NCBI GenBank assembly: GCA_021372245.1 | Contig: JAJFUV010000279.1 | Location: 1 to 64,000 of the forward strand | Direction: 5' to 3' | From: Terriglobales bacterium | GTDB taxonomy: Bacteria; Acidobacteriota; Terriglobia; Bryobacterales; Bryobacteraceae | DNA length: 64,000 nt | In this document: one piece after another, positions 34,636 through 44,037 of the stretch | How the letters are laid out: each line of letters opens with the position of its first letter | Numbering within the stretch: the first letter of the stretch is position 1 | Translations under genes and position numbers: made by a program | The notes under the pieces: model-generated | What the model was told of the DNA's origin: nothing | The model's input: only the letters and a program-made list of their open reading frames with translations | Database searches by the model: none

Positions 34636-36051
34636 ATGCTGGATGGTTTTCACGAGGAGTGTGGTGTTGTCGCCATCTACGGGCATCCGGAAGCCGCCAA
34701 CCTGGCTTACCTCGCCCTGTATGCGTTGCAGCACCGCGGCCAGGAGAGCGCCGGCATCGCAGCCAGCGACGGAGCGCACCTGGAGTGCTTCCGGGGCATG
34801 GGCCACGTGGCCGACATCTTCACTCCCCGCGTGATCGCTTCTCTGCCCGGACGCTTCGCCATCGGCCATACGCGCTACTCGACTGCCGGCGATACGGTGC
34901 TGCTCAACGCCCAACCCTTCGCCGTCAACTGCAATAAGGGTCAGATCGCCGTCGCGCACAACGGCAACATCACGAACGCGGTGGAACTGCGCGCCAAACT
35001 GGAGCGCGAAGGTTCCATCTTCCAGGCCACCAGCGACACCGAGGTGATCCTGCACCTCATGGCGCGTTCGCGCGAACGTACGCTGGCAGCCGCGCTGCGC
35101 GAGGCGCTGCTGGAACTGGAAGGCGCGTTTTCGCTGGTACTGCTCACCGAGAATCGCATGATCGTGGCGCGCGATCCGCAGGGGTTCCGTCCGCTGGCCA
35201 TGGGCCAGATGGAACTCTCCGGGGGCCGCGTGTGCTATGCGTTCGCTTCGGAAACCTGCGCGTTCGATTTGATCGGTGCCACGTACATGGGCGAGGTCGA
35301 ACCGGGCGAAATGATTTCGATCGGGCCGGAGGGGTTTACGCGCGAGCGTTATGCCCCCGAAGCCCCGCGCGCCCAGTGCGTCTTCGAACACGTCTATTTC
35401 TCCCGCCCGGATTCCATCGTGTTCGGCCGCGCCGTGCAGGAATCCCGCGAACTGCTGGGCCGCTTGCTGGCGCGAGAGCATCCGGTGGAGGCCGACGTCG
35501 TAGTGCCCGTGCCGGACTCGGGCGTCACAGCAGCCATCGGCTACGCGGCCGAGAGCCACATTCCGTATCGCCAGGCTCTCATCCGCAATCACTACGTGGG
35601 CCGGACATTCATCGAACCTTCCCAGGCGATCCGGGATTTCGGCGTGAAGCTGAAGTTGAACCCGGTGCGGCACCTGCTGGAAGGCCGCCGCGTGGTATTG
35701 GTGGACGATTCGATTGTACGCGGCACGACGTCGCGAAAGATCGTGCGCATGGTCCGGAGCGCCGGAGCGCGGGAAGTACACCTGCGCATTTCCTGTCCGC
35801 CAACGGTTTCCCCGTGCTTCTATGGTGTGGACACGCCGACCAAGCGAGAACTGATCGGCGCGAATAACACCGTGGAAGAGATCCGGCGGTTCGTGGAGGC
35901 CGATACACTCGGTTACCTCTCGCTCGGCGGCCTGCGCGAAGCCGTCGCCGATCACGATTGCAACTACTGCTACGCCTGCTACACCGGCGACTACCCCACC
36001 GACCTGGTCAACTTAGAAGAGTTAATGGCCAAGCGTGGGGAGCGGCACTGA
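34636..36051 (+). CDS. purF: amidophosphoribosyltransferase PurF
   Basis: A 471-residue enzyme for the first committed step of purine synthesis (PRPP + Gln to phosphoribosylamine). The N-terminal nucleophile is Cys9 after an 8-residue propeptide (MLDGFHEE-CGVVAIYG), so self-processing is expected. The PRPP loop VVLVDDSIVRGTTSRKIV is intact. Cysteines near the C-terminus (DCNYCYACYTGDYP), with others upstream, match the Bacillus-type enzyme that carries a 4Fe-4S cluster. It is the last gene of the purQLF run. Confidence 0.97.
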   Translation: MLDGFHEECGVVAIYGHPEAANLAYLALYALQHRGQESAGIAASDGAHLECFRGMGHVADIFTPRVIASLPGRFAIGHTRYSTAGDTVLLNAQPFAVNCNKGQIAVAHNGNITNAVELRAKLEREGSIFQATSDTEVILHLMARSRERTLAAALREALLELEGAFSLVLLTENRMIVARDPQGFRPLAMGQMELSGGRVCYAFASETCAFDLIGATYMGEVEPGEMISIGPEGFTRERYAPEAPRAQCVFEHVYFSRPDSIVFGRAVQESRELLGRLLAREHPVEADVVVPVPDSGVTAAIGYAAESHIPYRQALIRNHYVGRTFIEPSQAIRDFGVKLKLNPVRHLLEGRRVVLVDDSIVRGTTSRKIVRMVRSAGAREVHLRISCPPTVSPCFYGVDTPTKRELIGANNTVEEIRRFVEADTLGYLSLGGLREAVADHDCNYCYACYTGDYPTDLVNLEELMAKRGERH

Positions 36052-36150
36052 AAGACCCGGCCTTCCGCCCCGCGGCAAAGCCCACGACAAGCTTCCTCTA
36101 CCCTTGCCTCTCCGCGAAGAACGAGACCGCCGCGACCGCCAGGTGCGCGC

Positions 36151-36156
36151 TAAAAT
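36151..36156 (+). promoter_or_regulatory. -10 element (TAAAAT) of the YtxH gene
   Basis: TAAAAT lies 22 nt before the ATG at 36179, leaving room for the strong ribosome site GAGGAGGG in a normal short leader. Confidence 0.45.
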
Positions 36157-36178
36157 ACAGGCACGAGGAGGGCCGGCT

Positions 36179-36439
36179 ATGAGAGTAAAGCAAGTGGTAA
36201 GTACTGCAGCTACGGTGCTGATTGCCGGCGCCGCCGGAGCCGGCATAGCGCTACTGCTGGCACCGCAGTCCGGAGCCAGAACCAGACGGCTGATACGGCG
36301 TAAGGCCGAAGATGTCGCCGGTGAGATCCGCGACATCTATGACTCGGTCAAGGAAGCTGGTGGGGACGCCCGCCGAACAGTGTACAGGTTGCGTACGCGC
36401 CTGACCGAGCTTAAGCCCGTGGGACGCGAGTCAAGTTGA
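36179..36439 (+). CDS. YtxH-domain membrane protein
   Basis: An 86-residue protein from the ATG at 36179, preceded by GAGGAGGG. One hydrophobic Gly/Ala-rich helix (TVLIAGAAGAGIALLLAP) is followed by the YtxH signature (PQSGARTRRLIRRKAEDVAGEIRD) and a charged coiled tail (YDSVKEAGGDARRTVYRLRTRLTEL). YtxH proteins are small stress-associated membrane proteins of unclear mechanism. It is transcribed separately from purF. Confidence 0.82.
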   Translation: MRVKQVVSTAATVLIAGAAGAGIALLLAPQSGARTRRLIRRKAEDVAGEIRDIYDSVKEAGGDARRTVYRLRTRLTELKPVGRESS

Positions 36440-36467
36440 GGAGAGGGCAGGCTCCGAAGAGTCTGCA

Positions 36468-36495
36468 TTGATTGTTCCGTCCCGCGTTCTACAAT
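36468..36495 (+). promoter_or_regulatory. promoter of the BNR gene at 36503 (TTGATT-N16-TACAAT)
   Basis: -35 TTGATT (36468-36473), -10 TACAAT (36490-36495); the -10 ends 7 nt before the ATG. The spacer contains TGTTCCGTCCC (36473-36483), which recurs in the promoter of the BNR gene at 60732. Confidence 0.55.
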
Positions 36496-36502
36496 CAGTT
36501 CG

Positions 36503-37666
36503 ATGAACCGGCGAGGCTTTGTGCTGGCGACGATGGGGACGGGATTTTGCGGCTCAGATCCCAGTGAGCGTTACCCTTACGCCACCGAGGCGCTGATAGC
36601 GGCGCTCGAGAAGCCAGACTTGCCGCGCATCGCGGCGCGTACGGTGGTAATCCACGATCCTGCACCGGGCGCATACCAATACTCGCACCACCCGCACATC
36701 ACCTACGCCTTCGGCGCTTTCCTGGCTATGTGGAGTTCAGGGATCGAGCGTGAGGATAGGCCGGGACAACGGATCCTGTGGTCGCGCAGTGCGGATGGAA
36801 TGGCATGGTCGAAGCCGGAGATTCTGCTGGAGTGTCCGGAACCACCATGGCGGTTGACCGCGGGCGGGTGGGCTACCGCGAACGGCCGCCTCTACGCTTT
36901 CATCAACCGCAACCGGCGTCCTGAGGCCGAGGCTCTGCACGCAGGCCTCGTGTGGTATCCACCGCTGTATCTGGACGTGATGGAAGCCGGAAGCGACCTT
37001 CACTGGACCGCACCGCGCACCATCGATTCCGACATTGTGGCTAACGAGAGTACCCGGCAAACCTCCGCCGGAACATGGCTGCTGGCCGGCTACACGGCGA
37101 GGCTGGAATCCGGCGTCTTGCGCAGTTGCGCGGGCCCTGCCGAGGAGTACGTTTTCCATCCCGCCCCTCGCGTGCTTATCCCGAGGGAGGAGTTGAAGAG
37201 CGTACGGCGCACACCCCCGCAACGTCCCTTGGGTGAGCCTTCCTGGTACGAGCGCCGCGACAAGACCCTGGTGTGCTTTTTCCGCGACGACCACGCCTCG
37301 TTCCGATTGTTCGCCAGCATCAGCGCCGACGATGGGATTACCTGGTTGCGTCCGCGCCAAACCAATATTCCGGATGCCAAGTCCAAATCCGCTGCCCGCA
37401 TGCTGAGTACGGGCGAAACCATCCTCGTCTCCAACCCGTGCGTGGCCCGCAAGCGCAACGTGCTGGCCGTCCTAGTGAGCAGGGACGGAACCAAGTTCGA
37501 CCACGGGGCCATCCTCTGCGACGCCGGCGAGCACCGCTATGCCTATCCGAGCGTTATTGAGCGGGAAGGCCGCGTGTGGGTGGTCTATTCCATCGATAAG
37601 CGCAGGATCGCCGTGACAGACTTCACCGTGGCGGAGCTGGATCGAACGGCGCAGAGCAGGCGCTAA
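36503..37666 (+). CDS. BNR/sialidase-like exported protein
   Basis: A 387-residue protein with a short Tat-like start (MNRRGFVLATMGTGFCGSDP), whose Cys16 could be lipidated (weak lipobox TGFC). It contains Asp-box-like repeats (SADGMAWSKP, SADDGITWLRP, SRDGTKFD), fewer and more degenerate than in the two other BNR proteins of the window. Propeller segments include HPHITYAFGAFLAMWSSG and GEHRYAYPSVIEREGRVWVV. No catalytic sialidase set can be assigned. It is a single-gene unit with its own promoter. Confidence 0.8.
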   Translation: MNRRGFVLATMGTGFCGSDPSERYPYATEALIAALEKPDLPRIAARTVVIHDPAPGAYQYSHHPHITYAFGAFLAMWSSGIEREDRPGQRILWSRSADGMAWSKPEILLECPEPPWRLTAGGWATANGRLYAFINRNRRPEAEALHAGLVWYPPLYLDVMEAGSDLHWTAPRTIDSDIVANESTRQTSAGTWLLAGYTARLESGVLRSCAGPAEEYVFHPAPRVLIPREELKSVRRTPPQRPLGEPSWYERRDKTLVCFFRDDHASFRLFASISADDGITWLRPRQTNIPDAKSKSAARMLSTGETILVSNPCVARKRNVLAVLVSRDGTKFDHGAILCDAGEHRYAYPSVIEREGRVWVVYSIDKRRIAVTDFTVAELDRTAQSRR

Positions 37667-37746
37667 CGAAAAACGGCTCCGGTGAAACCGGCTGGATGTA
37701 CAATCATCGGGATAGCAGAAGGGGATTTCAGATCTGGGAGGGCAAG

Positions 37747-38331
37747 ATGACGATCCCTTCGAAAGCCGTTTTGCCGCTAGGTTGTCTGACGGCCTGGCTC
37801 GTTTTCACGGCGGGCTGCGGTTCGTCACGCCGGACCGCTGCCATTGGAGAGACGATCCCCATGGGCGGCAGCGAACTCACGATTACGCGGTCGGAGGCGA
37901 GTTCGGCGGGCGGCCGTATGCAGGTCAGTGTTTTCTTTCGCTGGACCGGCTCAGCCGCCGACCTGATCCCCGGGTTCAGGGGCGCCAAGATGAAAATGAC
38001 CCTGGTGGACGGTGCCGGAGAAAAGTACAAACCCGCCCGCCCGAAGTGGAGTCCCATTCAGCCGCTGCCCGAAGAAATGTACAGCCTCATGCGCAACTTC
38101 GACTCCTACAGCAACTCCAGGGGCGCCGACGGGAGGTTCGAGGAAGACGCCATGAGAGATGTTGAGCGGTTCAAGAAGCTTGAGGCCGACATCAACGCGG
38201 GCCGCAACCCGGTCGCCTGGGTGCAGGTGTTCGAGTTGCCCTGGAATCGCGGCGATCTTGTATTGGTGGTCGTGAATCCGCGCCGCCGTCTGGGACAGCC
38301 CGGGACGGTCGAGGTACCTCTCAGTCGTTAG
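37747..38331 (+). CDS. lipoprotein of unknown function
   Basis: A 194-residue protein from the ATG at 37747, which has a good ribosome site (GGGAGGGCAAG). The signal ends in a lipobox VFTAGCGSS, so Cys is probably lipidated. The mature domain starts AIGETIPMGGSELTITRSEAS and has the beta-sandwich look of DUF4352-like proteins (MQVSVFFRWTG, MKMTLVDGAGEKYKP, VQVFELPWNRGDLVLVV). An upstream TACAAT (37699-37704) probably serves as the -10. No function can be assigned. Confidence 0.75.
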   Translation: MTIPSKAVLPLGCLTAWLVFTAGCGSSRRTAAIGETIPMGGSELTITRSEASSAGGRMQVSVFFRWTGSAADLIPGFRGAKMKMTLVDGAGEKYKPARPKWSPIQPLPEEMYSLMRNFDSYSNSRGADGRFEEDAMRDVERFKKLEADINAGRNPVAWVQVFELPWNRGDLVLVVVNPRRRLGQPGTVEVPLSR

Positions 38332-38381
38332 CCGTACTTCTTCCTGGAGTAGTTCGGCTGAACAGCCCCAGCGCCATCCGC

Positions 38382-38425
38382 TAAAAATTTAACATTCATC
38401 CCGTCGAAGGTGTGCTAAATTTTTA
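38382..38425 (+). promoter_or_regulatory. inverted-repeat operator upstream of blaI-like repressor
   Basis: TAAAAATTTA (38382-38391) and its inverse TAAATTTTTA (38416-38425) lie 34 bp apart centre to centre, about three helical turns; both are preceded by GC and followed by ACA or AAC. The second half-site ends 5 bp before the ATG at 38431 and overlaps a possible -10 (TAAATT). It differs from the TACA-NN-TGTA operator of classical BlaI/CopY. It is probably the autoregulatory site of the adjacent repressor. Confidence 0.6.
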
Positions 38426-38430
38426 ACAGT

Positions 38431-38814
38431 ATGGCACACACGCCAAGCACGGGATTGAGCCGGCGGGAACACCAGATCATGGAGGTCCTGCACCGGACCG
38501 GCAAGGCGACGGCGGCCGAAGTGCGCGCGGCAATGCAGGATGCCCCGAGCGACTCCGCCGTCCGCACGACGCTGCGGATTCTGGAGGAGAAGGGGCACAT
38601 CCGCCACCAGGAGGACGGCGCGCGCTACGTGTATTCGCCGGTGGTTTCGCGGCAGGCCGCGCGGCGCTCGGCGTTGCGGAGCATGCTCACGACCTTCTTC
38701 AACGGATCTCCGGCTGAAGCGATGGCGGCGCTGCTCGACGAGACATCCAGGCAACTTTCGGACGAAGAACTGAACCGGCTGGAGAAGTTGGTGCGGAAAG
38801 CGAGGGAATCGTGA
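38431..38814 (+). CDS. BlaI/MecI/CopY-family transcriptional repressor
   Basis: A 127-residue winged-helix repressor. The DNA-binding part has LSRREHQIMEVLHRTGKATAAEVRAA and SAVRTTLRILEEKGHIRHQEDG; the C-terminal dimerisation helix region contains LLDETSRQLSDEELNRLEKLV. In this family a paired M56 metallopeptidase senses a signal and leads to cleavage of the repressor. The gene overlaps such a peptidase gene by ATGA and has an inverted-repeat operator over its start. The target might be cell-wall stress or copper, since a copper-type ATPase is convergent. Confidence 0.9.
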   Translation: MAHTPSTGLSRREHQIMEVLHRTGKATAAEVRAAMQDAPSDSAVRTTLRILEEKGHIRHQEDGARYVYSPVVSRQAARRSALRSMLTTFFNGSPAEAMAALLDETSRQLSDEELNRLEKLVRKARES

Positions 38815-40013
38815 TGATGGGCGGATGGTGGGCGGTGTTCTGGACAGTTCTCTGGAAAGGCTCCATCGTGCTGGCCATGGCCGGCGCGGCCGCGGCGCTG
38901 TTGCGCAAAGTTTCAGCATCGTTACGGCATGCGATGTGGGTGACCGCGATGTGTGTGGTGTTGCTCCTGGCAGTGGTAGCGGCCTTACCCCAGTACTTCG
39001 CAGCGCCCGGCCTGACCACGGACGCGCTGGTGATTCGCATCGCGGCGGGACCGCGTATCGGACCGTCGCCTGCGGCGACCGGCACGGATCTCGGATGGAC
39101 GCTGTGGCTGGGCGTTTCGGCGATTCTCCTGGTCCGGCTGGCCGCGGCGCACCTGAAGGTGTATCGGATGACCAGGCCGGCACGTCGGATCGAAATCCTC
39201 CCCGGCGGCATAGAGGTCCTGGAGGGCGATCCGGCGGGCATGCCGGCCTGCTGGGGATTCTCGCGCCCCGTGATATTCCTGCCTCCGGAGGCAAGCCGGT
39301 GGGACGCCGGGTTGCGCCAGACGGTGCTGGAGCACGAAGCGGCACACATCGCGCGTGGCGATTGCTGGTGGCAATTGTTCGCGCACGCGGCGGCCAGTCT
39401 CCTGTGGTTCCAGCCGTTATTGTGGTGGGCCGTCTGGAGGATACGGGAAGAGAGCGAACACGCCGCCGACGACGCCGTCCTGCGCCACGGCGCGTGTGCG
39501 GCCGATTACGCCGGGCACCTGATCCGGCTCGCGCGATCGCTGAGAACCACTCCGGCAGCCGCAGTGGCCGTGATAACGGCGTCGAGACTGGAATCGCGCG
39601 TCAAAGCACTGCTCAACCGGGGAGCATCCCGCGCAGGATTGGGTCGCGCGTCGGCGCTGGCACTCGTCCTGGCCGCGTTCGTTGTGTTTCTGCCACTGGG
39701 CGCCGCGCGTAACGCCGACGAGAAGGTCTATCGCATCGGTGGGGGCGTGCAACCGCCCTCTGTCATCCACAAAGTCGAACCCAAGATGACACCGGAGGCG
39801 CGTGACGCGAAGTTCGAGGGTTCCGTACTGCTCTCGATTGAAGTGGACACCCAGGGTGTCCCACGGAACATAAAGGTCATCAGAGGCTCGAAATACGGTT
39901 TGACAGAGAGCGCCATTGAAGCAGTGAAGCAATGGCGCTTTAAGCCCGGCAGCAAGAATGGTAGGCCGGTACGAGTGAGGGCCCTTATAGAGGTTAACTT
40001 CCGCCTAGTGTGA
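38811..40013 (+). CDS. BlaR1/MecR1-like M56 metallopeptidase fused to a TonB C-terminal domain
   Basis: A 400-residue membrane protein. Hydrophobic helices occur at about 5-32, 41-61 and 97-113; the zinc site HEAAH is at 175-179 ([13 protein letters not shown]), with downstream [11 protein letters not shown] probably holding the third ligand. A further helix (about 275-297) leads to a TonB-type C-terminal domain (about 320-400; [34 protein letters not shown]). In classical BlaR1 a penicillin-binding sensor occupies the C-terminus; here it is replaced by the TonB domain. It is coupled to the BlaI-like gene and ends 9 bp inside the convergent P-ATPase gene. Confidence 0.87.
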   Translation: MMMGGWWAVFWTVLWKGSIVLAMAGAAAALLRKVSASLRHAMWVTAMCVVLLLAVVAALPQYFAAPGLTTDALVIRIAAGPRIGPSPAATGTDLGWTLWLGVSAILLVRLAAAHLKVYRMTRPARRIEILPGGIEVLEGDPAGMPACWGFSRPVIFLPPEASRWDAGLRQTVLEHEAAHIARGDCWWQLFAHAAASLLWFQPLLWWAVWRIREESEHAADDAVLRHGACAADYAGHLIRLARSLRTTPAAAVAVITASRLESRVKALLNRGASRAGLGRASALALVLAAFVVFLPLGAARNADEKVYRIGGGVQPPSVIHKVEPKMTPEARDAKFEGSVLLSIEVDTQGVPRNIKVIRGSKYGLTESAIEAVKQWRFKPGSKNGRPVRVRALIEVNFRLV

Positions 40014-42170
40014 CGACCGCAGGCGCAGGGAGTTGCCGACCACGCACACGCTTGAGAGAGCCATGGCGGCGCTGGCAAGCATGGGCGAAAGCTCCAGGCC
40101 GGTCCAGGGATAGAGCGCGCCGGCAGCTACAGGGATGCCCACTACATTGTAGAAGAAGGCCCAGAACAGGTTCTGCCGGATGATGCGCAACGCGGCGCGG
40201 GCCAGGCGGAAGGCGGAGGCGACGCGGTCCAGGCCTCCGGAGAGCAGGGTCACGTCGGAAGTTTCCCGGGCGATGTCCGTGCCGGTGCCCATGGCGATGC
40301 CCAGGTCGGCCTGCGCCAGGGCCGGAGCGTCGTTGATGCCGTCGCCCACCATGGCGACCTTGGCGCCGGTCGCCTGCAGGCGGGCCACTTCGGCGGCCTT
40401 TTCGTTCGGCAGCACGCCGGCCAGCACACGCTCGATTCCTAACTCGCCGGCCACGCGCCGGGCGGTAACCGGGTTGTCGCCGGTCAGCATGGCAACATCC
40501 AGCCCGCCGGCCCGAAGTTCCGCGACAGCCGGGCGCGCTTCGGCCCGCACGGTATCCTCCACGCGGATACGGCCGATGACCGCACCGTCGAGCAACACCG
40601 CAAGCGTGGGATCGCCGCTCGCCGATCTGACCTCCACCAGGCGCCCATCGACGCGGGCGCGCACACCCTTGCCGATCATGACTTCGAATCCGGAAGCTTC
40701 CGGTACGCTCAAAGATGCGGCGTGGGCCACGATGGCCTTGCCGTAAGGGTGCTCGCTGAAGCGCTCGACGGCGGCGGCCAGGCGAAGCACCTCCTCGGCG
40801 GAATATCCTTTTTCGGGCTGAATATCGACAACGCCCGGCGTGCCGGAGGTTAGCGTACCGGTCTTATCGAGTACGACGGTGGTGACCCGGCCTGCCGATT
40901 CCAGCGCGGCGCCGCTCTTGAACAGCATGCCCAACTGCGCCGCGCGCCCGGTGGCAACCACGATGGCGGTGGGAGTCGCCAGTCCCAGGGCGCATGGACA
41001 GGCGATAATGAGCACGCTCACGAAGTGCAGCAGGGCCTGCTCGCCCGTTCCAACCAGCCACCAGACAACCAACGTCGCCAGGGCCACCAGGATGACGGCG
41101 GGCGTGAACCACGCGGCCACCACATCGGCCAGCCGCGCGATGGGAGCCTTCGACCCCTGCGCCCTTTCGACCATGGCAACGATCTGAGCAAGCACCGTGT
41201 CGATGCCCACCTTGCGCGCCTCGAAACGGAACGCACCCGTTCCGTTGATAGTAGCGGCATAGACCGCCGCGCCCGCGGTCTTTTCGACCGGTGCGCTCTC
41301 GCCGGTGAGCGCAGACTCATCCACCGTGGAGGCGCCTTCGAGAACCGCACCGTCCACCGGGATGCGCTCGCCGGGCCGGATCACTACCACGTCGCCGCGC
41401 CGAACCTGCTCGATAGGGATGCTCGCTTCCCTGCCCTCCCGGATCACGTTCGCCGCCCTCGGGGCGAGATCCGAGAGCTTTCGGATGGCGTCTGAGGCGC
41501 GGCGGCGGGCGCGCGCTTCAAGCATCCGGCCCATGAGCACCAACGTGATGATGACCGCCGCGGATTCGAAGTACACCGGTAGCGAGCCGCCCAGGATGGT
41601 CGCCACAGCCGAGTAAAGGAATGCCGCGCCCGTACCGGTGGCCACCAGCGTGTTCATGTCCGCCGTGTGGCGCAGAAGCCCTTTCCAGGCGCTCGTGAAG
41701 AAGCCGGAACCGCAGTAGAAAAGCACCGGCACGGTGAGAATGAACTGGGCCCAGTGCGCGCCTTGAAAATGGATCAGCCCGTGCGACATCGCGATCACGA
41801 GGACAGGCGCGCTCAGGATCGCCGCGAGGACGAACTTCCGTGCGAGCGTGCGCGCTTCGGCGCGCTCGAGCGCGGCGGCGTCCTTCGGCATGGCCACGCC
41901 GTAACCCGCGGCGCGCACCGCTTCGGCCATACGCGCCGTATCCGTTGCGGAAGCACTGTAGCGGACACTCGCCCGGCGCGTGGCCAGGTTCACATGGGCC
42001 TCGGCCACACCTGGCACACCGCGCAGGGCGCGCTCGACGTTATGCGCGCACCCGGCGCAAGTCATGCCCGTGATGGCGAGGTCGGCTGAGACCAGAGTGC
42101 CGTCCGGCGGAAACGGCTTCGGCTTCGGAGGCACCGCCCCCAGTTGGACCAGTCCCGGAGTGTTACCCAT
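40005..42170 (-). CDS. copA: copper-type heavy-metal P1B ATPase
   Basis: A 721-residue ion pump. One N-terminal HMA domain has GMTCAGC (35-41). The transmembrane CPC ion-binding motif is in [13 protein letters not shown], phosphorylation occurs at DKTGTLTSG, and the ATP-binding and hinge motifs ([19 protein letters not shown]) are present. Together these mark a Cu(I)-type exporter (CopA/CtpA class), which protects against copper or metallates periplasmic enzymes. It is convergent with the M56 peptidase gene with a 9-bp overlap of the 3' ends, which could link their expression. Confidence 0.9.
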   Translation of the reverse strand: MGNTPGLVQLGAVPPKPKPFPPDGTLVSADLAITGMTCAGCAHNVERALRGVPGVAEAHVNLATRRASVRYSASATDTARMAEAVRAAGYGVAMPKDAAALERAEARTLARKFVLAAILSAPVLVIAMSHGLIHFQGAHWAQFILTVPVLFYCGSGFFTSAWKGLLRHTADMNTLVATGTGAAFLYSAVATILGGSLPVYFESAAVIITLVLMGRMLEARARRRASDAIRKLSDLAPRAANVIREGREASIPIEQVRRGDVVVIRPGERIPVDGAVLEGASTVDESALTGESAPVEKTAGAAVYAATINGTGAFRFEARKVGIDTVLAQIVAMVERAQGSKAPIARLADVVAAWFTPAVILVALATLVVWWLVGTGEQALLHFVSVLIIACPCALGLATPTAIVVATGRAAQLGMLFKSGAALESAGRVTTVVLDKTGTLTSGTPGVVDIQPEKGYSAEEVLRLAAAVERFSEHPYGKAIVAHAASLSVPEASGFEVMIGKGVRARVDGRLVEVRSASGDPTLAVLLDGAVIGRIRVEDTVRAEARPAVAELRAGGLDVAMLTGDNPVTARRVAGELGIERVLAGVLPNEKAAEVARLQATGAKVAMVGDGINDAPALAQADLGIAMGTGTDIARETSDVTLLSGGLDRVASAFRLARAALRIIRQNLFWAFFYNVVGIPVAAGALYPWTGLELSPMLASAAMALSSVCVVGNSLRLRSSH

Positions 42171-42211
42171 ACTATTCTGGATGCGGCAGCTCCCGCTGAC
42201 GTTGCCGGCGG

Positions 42212-43543
42212 TTACTTCGCCGGGTCGGCGGCGCGCATCAGGTTGTCTACCGTTTCCGCTACGATTTCTTCCACTGCCGGCCGGAACGCAGCGGGCTGGC
42301 CGTAAGCCACCATGGCGCCGCCGCCTTCATAACCGCCCTCCTTCAACACGCGCAGGGACGGAATGTAGGCGAAGACGTCGTTGGAGTAGCCGGCCACCCA
42401 GGTCGTATCCCAGCCATATTGCGCCTTGAAGCGCAGGGCGTAATCGACGACCACTTCACCGCCCATCACGATCAGATTGAGGTCCTTGCCGAACCGCCAG
42501 ACCTGAAGCGGGTAGGGATACTGATCCGGCAGCTTACCATCGCGGTCCATTTCCGCAAGTAACAGCTTGGATTGACGGACCGTGTAAACCGAAGGATCGG
42601 AAAGGCGGGCCTGAAGCTCGGCGCGAGTCGGTGTCGTCTGGAACGGCAGATTGACGTGTTCGAAGGCCGTGCGCAGCGGTCCCGAAACGGGCCGGGCCTT
42701 GGCAGCCAGTGCATTGCCGACGGCGATGGCCATCACGCGGCCGTAAGTCCGCGCAAGTTCCACCTTGCGCCGTGGCAAGGGGTTCGCGTCCGCGCCGGCC
42801 CCTGCCACAAACAGGAACTCCGCACCGGGATGTTCCTTTTCGAGTTCTGTTTGGGCGAAACCCGGCCAATCGCCGCTGATCTGATAGATGTCAAGCGTGG
42901 TGGCATGGCAGGCGTAACCGAACACCGCGGCGCGCAGCTTTCCGTCGGGCGTACGCACGGCCAGGACGGGAACATCCTGATCGACCGGCCCCGGCCACGA
43001 GCGATGGGCGGCATGCCGGCGATTGACGGCGAAGCCGGCCGTATCCTGCGAGAAGCTCAGCGTGGCGGGGGAAAGATTCTTCAGCGCGGCACCGATGACG
43101 TCCACGGTCTGGTCGATGAGCCGGGCGGTGAAACGATCGATGACCACGGTCTGTTCGGCGGTAACGTCATACGCCGGCCATAGCATGCGGCCGACCACCG
43201 GGGCGCTGTGCGTGTGCGAGGAGGTCAGCGCAATGCGATCGCGGGTGAGCGAGTATTTCGCGGCCGCGCGCGAAGCGATGGCGTCGCCCACATTCTTGGG
43301 GAAGCCCAGCAGTTCGCTGGTAACCAGCACGGCACGAGTGCCGGACTCATCTTCAAGCGCCAGCGCCTTCACATAAATGTCCGCCAGTACGCCTTCGGAT
43401 GGATGCGTGCGGCTCCCATAGCCAGCCATGAAAATGGTCTCGCGGGGGGTGATGTTAACCTTCGCCAAACCCGCTTTCCAAGCCGCGCCGAGCGGCTGCA
43501 ATAGAGTAGTGCAGAACAACGCTGCCACTAAAAAGGTCCGCAT
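42212..43543 (-). CDS. secreted neutral/alkaline ceramidase-like hydrolase
   Basis: A 443-residue protein from the ATG at 43543 with a signal peptide ([18 protein letters not shown]). The N-terminal region [23 protein letters not shown] is the hallmark of neutral ceramidase N-terminal domains, followed by [11 protein letters not shown] (zinc His residues) and [11 protein letters not shown]. It lacks the usual C-terminal ceramidase domain, as most acidobacterial members do, so the substrate is uncertain. A TATGAT box 7 nt before the ATG favours this start over the two earlier in-frame ATGs. Confidence 0.85.
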   Translation of the reverse strand: MRTFLVAALFCTTLLQPLGAAWKAGLAKVNITPRETIFMAGYGSRTHPSEGVLADIYVKALALEDESGTRAVLVTSELLGFPKNVGDAIASRAAAKYSLTRDRIALTSSHTHSAPVVGRMLWPAYDVTAEQTVVIDRFTARLIDQTVDVIGAALKNLSPATLSFSQDTAGFAVNRRHAAHRSWPGPVDQDVPVLAVRTPDGKLRAAVFGYACHATTLDIYQISGDWPGFAQTELEKEHPGAEFLFVAGAGADANPLPRRKVELARTYGRVMAIAVGNALAAKARPVSGPLRTAFEHVNLPFQTTPTRAELQARLSDPSVYTVRQSKLLLAEMDRDGKLPDQYPYPLQVWRFGKDLNLIVMGGEVVVDYALRFKAQYGWDTTWVAGYSNDVFAYIPSLRVLKEGGYEGGGAMVAYGQPAAFRPAVEEIVAETVDNLMRAADPAK

Positions 43544-43550
43544 ACTGACC

Positions 43551-43556
43551 ATCATA
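43551..43556 (-). promoter_or_regulatory. -10 element (TATGAT) of the ceramidase-like gene
   Basis: TATGAT on the minus strand ends 7 nt before the ATG at 43543. No ribosome site is visible. Confidence 0.45.
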
Positions 43557-43601
43557 GCTTGGCGGAAGAATAGGTACGGGGCGCGGAACCGCGGGGACGC
43601 G

Positions 43602-43985
43602 TCAGGAGGCCAACGCGTCGGCCACCGCGGCAAGGACTTGTTCCACCTTCAGCGGTTTCTGCAGCGTACTAAGGGCGCCGAGCAGCTTAGCTATATGGAG
43701 GAACTCGCCGCCGAAAGCGCCGGACATGGCAATCACCTTGAGCGAGGGCCGTTCGCGCCGGATCGCTTGAATGGTCTCGAAGCCTTCCTGCTCCGGCATT
43801 ACCAAGTCCGTCATGACGACGTCGATGTTTTCACTGCGCACTTGCTCCAGGGCCTTGCGGCCGTCCGCCGCTTCCAGGACGCGATATCCGCCGCTTTCGA
43901 GCATCAAGCGAAGCACCTGGCGCACGCCGTCATCGTCGTCGACAACCAAAACTACCGCCCCCGCCGGGGCGTCTTGCTTCATCAT
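43602..43985 (-). CDS. single-domain response regulator
   Basis: A 127-residue receiver domain without output domain, from the ATG at 43985. The acidic pocket is VVDDDDG, the phosphorylation site is Asp60 (VVMTDLVMP), with Ser in VIAMSGA and Lys in LQKPLKV. It is complete and should be phosphorylatable, acting through protein contacts. Its position between the ceramidase-like and TonB-like genes gives no clear partner kinase. Confidence 0.9.
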   Translation of the reverse strand: MMKQDAPAGAVVLVVDDDDGVRQVLRLMLESGGYRVLEAADGRKALEQVRSENIDVVMTDLVMPEQEGFETIQAIRRERPSLKVIAMSGAFGGEFLHIAKLLGALSTLQKPLKVEQVLAAVADALAS

Positions 43986-43992
43986 CCAAACC

Positions 43993-43998
43993 ATCCTA
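43993..43998 (-). promoter_or_regulatory. -10 element (TAGGAT) of the response regulator gene
   Basis: TAGGAT on the minus strand ends 7 nt before the ATG at 43985; no Shine-Dalgarno sequence lies between. Confidence 0.4.
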
Positions 43999-44037
43999 GT
44001 ACACACGGTCCCCGGGTGAGAAGAACTCAAGCCGGAT

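Noticed and set aside
33224-34636. Minus-strand open frame of about 470 codons opposite purL
   Set aside because: purL is unmistakable on the plus strand; the antisense product has no motif.
36503-37666. Functional exo-sialidase
   Set aside because: Asp-boxes indicate a propeller fold only; the arginine triad and Tyr/Glu nucleophile pair of sialidases could not be assigned.
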